Part shown: piece after piece, positions 56,701-64,000 of the stretch
Position numbering within the stretch: the first letter of the stretch is position 1
Layout of the letters: the number at the start of each line of letters is the position of its first letter
From: Persicaria tinctoria
Lineage: Eukaryota > Streptophyta > Magnoliopsida > Caryophyllales > Polygonaceae
Length of the DNA stretch: 64,000 bases
Direction of reading: 5' to 3'
Assembly (NCBI GenBank): GCA_037127255.1
Contig: JBANSL010000001.1
Coordinates: 30,994,501-31,058,500, forward strand
Made by a program: the position numbers and the translations under genes
The notes under the pieces: generated by a model
Database searches by the model: none
Seen by the model: only the letters and a program-made list of their open reading frames with translations
What the model was told of the DNA's origin: nothing

Positions 56701-58166
56701 GGCTTCGAGAGTTTAGAAGAAGGAAAGATCTTCTCGGTTGTATCTAGGATCCGTAAGAAGTGAAATAATAGTTGTTTGAATCCTACGGGTTGGATAACCC
56801 TAGGCAGGGACGTATGCTGGTTTAGAGCCGAACCTCGTTAACAATTCTCGTGCTCATATTTATTTTATGCACTTACGTTTATTTATACTGTCTTAGCATC
56901 AGCAAAACGAAGTTCTGTTTCAAGACCTTGGAAGTCCAGTTCAAGACCATGAGATCCAGTTTAGAGGCCTTGAAGTTGTCACTGCAGCAAGTCTTGCGAA
57001 AATCTTCCATACTCTATTCAACCCCCCCCCCCCCCCCTTCTAGAGTATTTGTCTTATTATTATTTACATTAACTACTCGATTCTTCATGCATAAACGAAG
57101 GTAAGTTGTATAGCATGATAGTCACATGTCATTTGTGGTAGAGAGTTCTGAAAGTCCCAAATGGATTGAATCCATCAGTTGCTAGTGCAAGCCTTACATT
57201 CATCACATCATTAGAAAGATGCCAAAATATTATGATGAATTATTTCCCTGCCTCACCATCTGTATGGTGTTTCAACCATTCTGAATCTCCCACTCACTCA
57301 TCATGCCATCGTATTTGCTTCGCAATATTATGCTCCATGTACAATCTTTTTAGTCTAAGGGTCGAGAGAAAATACCAAAGGACCTTTCTAGGAATGGTGC
57401 GATCCTTCTTGAATTCTCATGTATCCCATTTTGGCGTGTTTCACTTAGGAAACACTTTCAACTCTAAGTAATGTTTGTAAAATAGAACACAGTTATACTC
57501 ACAAGCATCGATTCTCTGGTAAAGAAGTGCAAGGTCCCTAATGATTTTTTTTCATCATTTGCCCATCAAATGGATATCTGTATCTATCGAGAAACATTCT
57601 GATGACGTAGTTGCACAAGTCATTAATGCTCTTACCTATCCACCCATTGTTGGACTTCAACTACATAGCCTTGATACAAGCCCCGGAAATTGTCTCTTAA
57701 TTTGTTATCGGGGTACAACTTAGTTCGAGCTTCCCCTAAAGGTCTCTCATTTACTGTTAATCATCATCAACAACATCTTTGAAAATAGGTTCATCAATGG
57801 TCGTATGTGCCTCATATCCGGCATGATAAGAAAAATTGTCATCTAAAATGTCCATAATAGGACCATCACCAAAGGAATATGCCTCTTCATCCAAGATATG
57901 CATTCGTAGTGTTGTGAAATTTTCGTATTAATTGGTGATTTGCCATATTTGTTCCAAATGGTATAACTAGATCACATCCCAACGTGAGTCAAATGGATAT
58001 GCATCTCATCTATAGTAACCCAGTCATTGTTATGGTAAGTTCTACATGGGCAAAGAAAATGGGTCATCCCATTGACATTGTCTATACTAATGTTCACAAA
58101 TTTATAAATTCCGCGAAGGTAGTCAGCATGAGTGCAAGGGAGTTGCATCCAATGCGTATCGATCAT
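53750..58166 (-). pseudogene. TNP2-like CACTA transposase (broken; interrupted by a solo LTR)
   Basis: The gene reads leftwards. 58166-57972 encodes the transposase-associated N-terminal domain (MIDTHWMQLP, YLRGIYKFVNIS, FLCPCRTYHNNDWVTIDEMH). At about 57205-57125 is LALATDGFNPFGTFRTL, a core signature of TNP2/transposase_21. The solo LTR interrupts next. Left of it are CMKKEFNMLGLLI and FMMRTTVMWNINDFPRLGML (about 55680-55530), then LNVMHIKIKKNVFYNI (about 55080). Toward the 3' end are a DUF4218-like HVLIECHEVEYNLQAHKS (54390) and a DUF4216-like NANYYGVLEEEVELL (54000). Stops occur throughout, so it is dead. Confidence 0.88.
55694..57087 (+). repeat. Sirevirus solo LTR inside the CACTA-2 transposase
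   Basis: It runs from TGTTGACTCC to GATTCTTCA and shares, with the LTR at 15007-16082, the block GAATCCTACGG-TTGGATAA-CCTAGGC, GCCGAACCTCGTTAACAATTC and the end TCCATACTCTATTCA + C-tract + TCTAGAGTATT. Here the C-tract is about 18 nt. The right flank is TGCAT; the left is TGCACAT, an imperfect 5-bp TSD. The transposase frame (CMKKEFN) can be followed across the empty site, which supports both borders. Confidence 0.82.
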
Positions 58167-58720
58167 TTTTCTACCATTATCAATCTCAATCTCAATCTCA
58201 ATCTCAATCTATATTCTCATTCTCAATCACAATCTCACACAAAAACAAGTTCTCAACCCCATTCCCAATTTCAATCACAAACAATATACTTATTCTCAAT
58301 CACAATCTACCAAAAAAAAAAGTCATCGATCAAACCTCATTCTTAATTTCAAGCACAATCTACATACTACGTATTCTCAATCTCATTTCAATCACAACTA
58401 CTAATTTTAATCACAAATTAATTTCAATTACAACTACTACTTTCAATCACAAGCTAATTTCAATCCCTAACAATATTCTCATCATCATCTTTCAATCCCC
58501 AACATCAAACAAAGCAAACTTATACGTGTGTATATATATACATAAATTTAAAAAAAAAACATACACACACAAACAAGCAAATTCACACGCACCTTAAATT
58601 ACAAAGAGCATAATCAACTTGAAATGGTGGAAATGGGTATGTGGAGAAATGGGGAAGAGAAGGTGATTGTGTGGGAGGTTTGAAATGGTGGAAATAGGTA
58701 TGAACCCCGGCGTACATACA
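58167..58720. repeat. CAATCT simple-repeat zone upstream of the transposase
   Basis: AATCTC and AATCAC units recur from about 58185 to 58500 (for example CAATCTCAATCTCAATCTCA), degrading to the right. No gene is visible. Confidence 0.8.
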
Positions 58721-58729
58721 CTGTAGTAA

Positions 58730-59507
58730 ATTCAGCAGTTGAAAAAAAGTTAGCTTAGGCGACGTACGTGCTTAGCTCTATATAGATCGCTTAAAAGAAC
58801 AGTAATAAATGCAACAGAACTTCCCTTTACTCAGGTGACGGACTTAGTTTTATGTTGGTCTCATCATTGCACATTAATAAATAGGTCAGGGAAGGTCCAC
58901 CTTTGGTATTCATTCAAGCGACGAAGTTCAAATTAATGCTCGTCACCTGAAAAGTGCATTAAATGAATGATTCAAACAACAAACCTAGTTCTACAAAGGT
59001 CTCCTCATTTCATAGTAATAAATAGGCCAGCTGGAAATCCAACTTTCTACTCCTTCAAGCGACGAATTTAAAGTAAATGTATGTCGCTTCAGAAGGCCAT
59101 TAAATGAGCACGTTGTCAGACGACATACTAAGCTCCTTTATTTGTCGCTTGAGAAGTGCATGTGAGCACGTTGTTAGATGACGTACTAAGGTTCTTTCTT
59201 CGTTGCTTGTAAGTTCATTCTACCACATATAGTTGGGTTTTCCGTTAGGATGACCAACTTCTTTTACATGTTCGTTGCTTGAATACAGTTAAACTTTTTA
59301 CAACGTTTATGCGACATGTTTATTGACGTTCATCGCCTAACGTATACTGAAGCGGTGAATATTGATATTAGTTGGTCGCTCAAAGCCGACCAGGGATGAG
59401 TCTTAATCTTGAGAGATTGAGGCGACCATACTAAGTTTATTCGTTGTCTGAAGGCTTTTCAAGCGACAGAGTCGTAGACGTTCATCACCTAAATAAAATG
59501 CAATATG
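58730..59507. repeat. CACTA-2 subterminal repeats
   Basis: Short units AAGCGACGAA, AGGTGACGGA, GTCGCTTGAG and CGTCACCTG recur in both orientations, for example near 58757, 58833, 58917, 58938, 59055, 59083, 59147 and 59460. Such arrays next to a TIR are the binding sites of CACTA accessory proteins. Confidence 0.8.
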
Positions 59508-59512
59508 TTGTA

Positions 59513-59566
<54 letters not shown>

Positions 59567-59934
59567 GTAAATTGTGCACACCCCATAGGGTGTACCTTAT
59601 GCACATTTGTGAGCCATTGATATGAATGGAACGGAGGGATGAGATTTTGCCACGTGTCCAGTGAATTAAAAAAAAAATTTGAAAAACTAATTTGAATAAG
59701 GGGCGTGAGCGCGTGAAGTGAAGGTAAATAAAACCCTAAATTGCAAACTGCTTCTTCCATCGGCCGCACAGAGCTAGGGCGAGGCGAGGCGAGCGGAAGA
59801 GAATTGGAGCCGAGGAAAGGTGAGCGCGTATCTCCGCCGTTGCAATGGATCCCCGTCTCTTCGCCTGCTTCAGCAAGTCAAGCCGGAAGGACCACCCCCG
59901 CCGCTCCAGTGCCGTCGTCAAACCCGCCGCCACG

Positions 59935-60165
59935 GACGAAGCAGAGGATCGGAGAGCCGGAGGAGAGCGGGGCGATGGTGGGGCTGTTCTCCTCGTAGGG
60001 CTGCGCCGCCACGGACGAATCAGAGGATCAGAGAGCCGGAGGAGAGCGGGGCGGTGGTGGGGCTGTTCTCCTCGTAGGGCTGCGCCGCCAAAGACGAAGC
60101 AGAGGATCGGAGAGCCGGAGGAGAGCGGGGCGATGGTGGGGCTGTTCTCCTCGTAGGGCTGCGCG
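59935..60165 (+). repeat. 79-bp tandem repeat, about three copies, in family A copy 3
   Basis: GACGAAGCAGAGGATCGGAG begins at 59937, recurs as GACGAATCAGAGGATCAGAG 79 bp later and again 79 bp after that. Each unit ends GGGCTGTTCTCCTCGTAGGG. Since 79 is not a multiple of 3, every frame is shifted from copy to copy, so a repeated protein is unlikely. Confidence 0.93.
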
Positions 60166-60344
60166 ACATCGCCGGAGGCGAAGTTGCTCGTAACGGTATC
60201 GAGATCCGTCGAGGAGGAGTCGGCGATGGTCGAGGAGGAGACGGAGGGGCGATGCTTGGCCTTCGGTTCGATTTTCCGATCTCAGTACTCCTCCTTGGCT
60301 TTCATCTGGACTTTTTTTTGTCTTTTTTTTTTGTGGGTGGAGGT

Positions 60345-60545
60345 GGCGTGGAGGAGGGGTGGGGGTGGGGGTGGGGGGAGGGGCGTGGTTGGGTGGGGGG
60401 AGGCCGGCCGATCGGGAAAAGCTTTTGAGAATTCAACGAGGGGGGGGGAGGTTTGAGAATTCAACGATGGGGGTGGGGTGGGGTGGGGGAGGGGGAGGGG
60501 TGGGGTTGGGTGGGCAGGGGCCGGTGGGTGGCTGGGCTGGGCGGG
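60345..60545 (+). repeat. G-tract-rich segment (G-quadruplex-prone)
   Basis: Many runs of three or more G in short succession occur on the plus strand (GGGGTGGGGGTGGGGGTGGG at about 60357; a second cluster at 60468-60545), with GAGAATTCAACGA repeated twice between them. Confidence 0.9.
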
Positions 60546-61240
60546 TAGGGTTTTCAATATATTCGTCGAATTATTCAGACGTATGTGTCAAAATTTGGTT
60601 ATTAGTGGTAATAAGTTGATAAATTATTCGGTGAAATAAGTTTTATTATTCGTCAGGATATGGACTCTTTTGTCTAACAACATAAAACAAAATATTATTC
60701 AGTGCAATGTGAAACATTATTCGGTGAAATATGAAGTATTATTCGTATAAATTGCAAGTATTATTTAGAGATTTAAGGTTTCTTTAATTGACAAAAAAAA
60801 CTAATCATTATTCGGTAACATGTGATAAATTATTAAGTAGAATTGATAAATTTTGATCTGAATTGGATGGAAAAAGACAACATAACATTATTCGGTAGCA
60901 TATGCAACATTATTCGGTGAAATTGACCAGTTTTTCAAAACAGCGAAATTAAATCATAACCGAAAAAAAAGCACGTCAGCCTTTTGAAGCAGGATCCCAC
61001 CATTTTTTTTATTAAAAAAAAAACAAAACTCTCAAAAAAAATGAAATAATGGAGATGGGGTGAGTTACACGTACAAAAAAAAGGAAGTGAGATATTTTTG
61101 GGCAAATGGGTCCCACTGCTTTAAAAAGAAAAATAAAAAAAATCCCTTTTAATCATGGTCTTTCATTTCTTCTCCATTAACGGCTAGGATTTGTGCACAA
61201 GGTATACTCTAAGGGGTGTGCACTCTGGAACCACTCCCTA

Positions 61241-61735
<495 letters not shown>

Positions 61736-61860
61736 GAGGTTAAAGTAAAAATGGGGCTTAAGATGAAAATGATGCTTAAAGTGAAAATGAGTTAATTAAG
61801 AGAAAAGTTGCGCGGGTCTGGCTTAAAAAAAAATTTAAACCGGACCGGTTTGAAAGAAAC

Positions 61861-63140
61861 ATGGGTTCACCCAGCCCCTCTCTTTCTCTGATCTGTGTTA
61901 GGGTTCTTCTATCTCTGTCCCTCTCTCTCTCTGTTCAATCTTGTCCTCTCTCTCCATCTCTCCGTCCCTCTTTCTTTGAGTTCACCCAGCCTAACTTCTT
62001 TCATAGGGTTCAAGATCTGTATTCGCGTCGGCGACCTCGACTCCGGCTCCACCCTCTTCTGCCAAGACGTCTTCTCCCGCACGCTGGGACTGTTCACATC
62101 TTTTGGTTTTCTTAAACTTGAAGCTTTGTAACCTCTCTGTCTTCCGTCCTAGCTAGCTAGGGTTCCGTCTTCCTACGCCGGCTTCGAGGCTAATCGGATA
62201 GAGAATGTCGTGGAATCTATCTCGCATCCGCACCTTCGCCGATTCTGTTGTCCACCACGCCGGCCAAGCTGTCGTCGGTGGCGACAAGCTGTTGCTAATT
62301 CCATTGTTCCACTTCGAGGTGGTTTTTGCAGTCTCTAGCTTCTCCTGTTGACCGTCAATTGCTTTTGTTGTTCAGGGGGAAGATGCAGGTCTACCCGTGC
62401 CTTCCTGATCAACTTCTCCTCGTTGAAGGCGCTCCCGAGGTAGGATTTTACATGGATTTACTCTGTTTGCTAAATCATTGCTCGCGATATTGAAGTTTAT
62501 TTGTGGTTTAGTTGAACTGGATGTGCTTAATTTCAAGTGTTTAATTGGAATATTGTTATGAGATCTGTGTGGTAGGAAGGATGATTTGTGATTTAGGTGT
62601 TTTTGAGATGGAATTTGGTGGTGGTAGCTTACCTGAAAAGGTGGTGCTATCTTGTTTTGCTGTGTGATTAAAAGTCGTCCAGTTGTTTGAATTCCTGCAA
62701 AACTTAAGTTTTCTTAACTTGCTTGCATATGATACTCAACGAAATTGCATTGGGGATATGGATTGTTCTTGTCAAGTCGTAGTACAAGAAACTCTGTTCT
62801 GTTTTTCAATGCTATTATAAATTATAATGCATATTTACAATACCCTTATGTTGCGACTTGAAGAACGACTTGTAGTGAGAGGCAAATATAAATTCAAGGA
62901 CTTGTGTAATCTCCTTCATTGTATCTATTAGGTACAAATTTTGCTTTTGCAAGAGTCAATTTCACGAATGTTTTAAGATTTGGAGATCAATGTAAATATA
63001 TATATGCACGTGTGTGTTAACTAGAAATTGGATATTTGTTTCGTGTGCAGATGTTTCAACCGATGGAAGATGGTGCTACATTATTCTATGGGTTGTTCCA
63101 CATATGCCAGCTCTCCTACATCCCTTTATGTAAAAAGGTG
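61861..63140 (+). pseudogene. Captured gene pieces of family B arm 3 (unidentified)
   Basis: After a CT-rich leader-like stretch come KICIRVGDLDSGSTLFCQ (about 62008), then ATG at 62204 with MSWNLSRIRTFADSVVHHAG followed by QAVVGGDKLL. The latter resembles a plant protein N-terminus with a YADSVVHHAGQAV motif that I know but cannot name. A further piece (62384-62441, ending LLLVEGAPE) has a GTAGGA donor and may splice to 63051 (after TGTGTGCAG), which encodes MFQPMEDGATLFYGLFHICQ. All are in the sense direction from the head. No complete gene is present. Confidence 0.5.
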
Positions 63141-63361
63141 TACAACCCTTTCAAATGGTCAAGTCTCAATGCAATTTTGAATTACTAAATACTCTATATT
63201 TGATCTCTATGGTTTGTCGCCTACTTGACTTCAACTTGCTAAATCTTAGTAGATGGGATAATTAAGGATGAATTTGGTAGTAAATTTTGTGTTTATTGGT
63301 TTTGAATTGGATTCAAAATATGAGAAGTTGCATTGGCTAAATTGATTTAATAAGTTTTAAA

Positions 63362-63430
63362 AGTCTATTAGCTCAATGGTAGAGCAATGTGCTTATGCAC
63401 AGAGATGTGGGTTCGACTCCTACATAGGCT
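63362..63430 (+). other. tRNA-like sequence 3
   Basis: It folds with acceptor AGTCTAT/ATAGGCT (7 pairs, one G-T), D arm GCTC-AATGGTA-GAGC, and T arm GTGGG-TTCGACT-CCTAC (one G-T). The anticodon arm TGTGC/GCACA closes only a 4-nt loop, so no standard anticodon can be read. A box and B box sequences are good. It is related to tRNA-like 2. Confidence 0.65.
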
Positions 63431-63469
63431 AAATTGTTTGATTTTAATAGTTTGTATTATTTTATGAGA

Positions 63470-64000
63470 AAAGTGCAATTCATAATATTAATTGTGCACT
63501 TCATAATCTTATTCTTGCACTTTAACATTTTATTTATACACTTTATAATCTTAATTATGCACTTCATAATCTTATTCTTGTACTTTTTCATTTTATTTGT
63601 GCACTTCATAATCTTATTCATGGACTTGATATTATTATTCAAACAATTCATCATTGAATTCTTGCACTTTATCATTTTATTTATGCATTTCATAATCTTA
63701 ATTGTCATCATTTTATTTTTGCACTCTAACATCTTATTTATGCACTTTATCATATTATTCTTGCACTTTATAATTTTATTCATGAACAGAAATAAAAATT
63801 ATTTATGCACTTCATAATCTTAATTGTGCACTTCATCATTTTAGTCTTGCACTCTAAAATCTTATTTATGCACTTTATCATCTTATTCTTGCACTTTATA
63901 ATTTTATTCATGAACGGAAATAAAAATTATTTATGCACTTCATAATCTTAATTGTGCACTTCATCATTTTATTCTTGCACTCTAACATCTTATTTATGCA
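63470..64000. repeat. TTTATGCACTT minisatellite (continues off window) with a 128-bp higher-order repeat
   Basis: Units such as TTTATGCACTTCATAATCTT and ATTCTTGCACTTTATCATTT alternate. TATAATTTTATTCATGAAC recurs at 63770 and 63898, giving a 128-bp higher-order period. The ORFs on both strands (FIILFMHFIILF type, MIKCINKM type) are translations of the repeat. Confidence 0.92.

Larger units (their letters stand above)
53440..59515 (-). mobile_element. CACTA-2: TNP2-type CACTA transposon, split by a Sirevirus solo LTR
   Basis: The right end is TTGTAGTG at 59508-59515, which on the minus strand is CACTACAACATATTGC, a CACTA terminus. Next to it are subterminal GCGACG-type repeats and then a TNP2-like gene reading leftwards. 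At the left edge CAGGTGACGACAAGTCG (53441) matches the subterminal units, but I cannot find a clean CACTA terminus; CACTTTACC at 53394 is only a weak candidate. The element is broken by the solo LTR at 55694-57087. Confidence 0.8.
59564..61240. mobile_element. Family A copy 3, opposite orientation to copy 1
   Basis: The left end (GTGCACACCCCATAGGGTGT, ACCTTATGCACA) and right end (TGTGCACAAGGTATACTCTA, AGGGGTGTGCAC) are inverted repeats of about 50 bp. The left end abuts (TA)n (59517-59562); the right end is followed by TATATATAGAGAGAG. The GC-rich genic-looking segment (59740-60545) comes first and ATTATTCGGTGAA repeats (60560-60920) second, the reverse of copy 1. Confidence 0.75.

Noticed and set aside
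63434..63817. Hydrophobic 127-codon ORF (FIILFMHFIILF type) as a membrane protein
   Set aside because: It is a translation of the T-rich minisatellite; the opposite strand gives an equally long Lys/Asn-rich frame.

Overview
The window is plant (angiosperm) nuclear DNA made almost entirely of nested transposable elements and decayed, captured gene fragments. I see no intact host gene. The plant assignment rests on a Sirevirus-type Ty1/copia element, two Athila/Tat-like Ty3/gypsy elements with tRNA-Asp primer-binding sites, an L1-type LINE with a DUF4283/CCHC first ORF, a CACTA element with a TNP2-like transposase, and fragments of plant-style LEA-2, RabC, LRR-kinase and KH-domain genes. I cannot name the species.

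Left third (1-23.5 kb): a four-deep nest. A decayed non-LTR reverse transcriptase (22.3-23.5 kb) is cut by gypsy-2 (right LTR 21101-22328). The left LTR of gypsy-2 is cut by a Sirevirus (3' LTR 15007-16082; its 5' part lies off the window). The Sirevirus is cut between pol and its 3' ORF by gypsy-1 (2624-12514, TSD TGAAT). One LTR of gypsy-1 is cut by a 391-bp hAT-type MITE (8-bp TSD). Both gypsy elements lack RT, RNase H and integrase, so they look non-autonomous. Each carries its own short GC-rich motif scattered through LTRs and internal region; in gypsy-1 the motif pairs into about 12-bp hairpins.

Middle (25.5-46.5 kb): two hAT MITEs with perfect 8-bp TSDs, then two families whose ends abut or include microsatellites. 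Family A has TIRs containing GTGCACACCCCTTAG, repeats of CACCGAATAAT and a GC-rich genic-looking segment. Family B has a conserved head made of GCTTAARRTGAAAAT repeats directly beside a microsatellite, then captured gene pieces in the sense direction, then a tRNA-like sequence, then a TTTATGCACTT minisatellite. Two family B arms converge (29377 rightwards, 44395 leftwards) and may be the two halves of one large element. A gene-capturing CACTA element (30371-39587, TSD CCA), itself holding a 3.2-kb solo gypsy LTR (TSD TTGGT), sits inside the first arm.

Right part (46.4-64 kb): a full-length LINE (46475-52424, 14-bp TSD) with intact ORF1 and broken ORF2, inserted beside a family A copy; a CACTA element whose TNP2-like gene is split by a Sirevirus solo LTR; another family A copy; a small TIR element with (TA)n(GA)n arms; and a third family B arm that runs off the right edge.

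The genes here do not form a pathway. The functional logic is that of element life cycles: gag-pro and priming sites, LINE ORF1/ORF2, CACTA transposase, and passive capture of host exons. The most unusual signals are the family B architecture, the hairpin-rich gypsy-1 and the microsatellite-armed family A.
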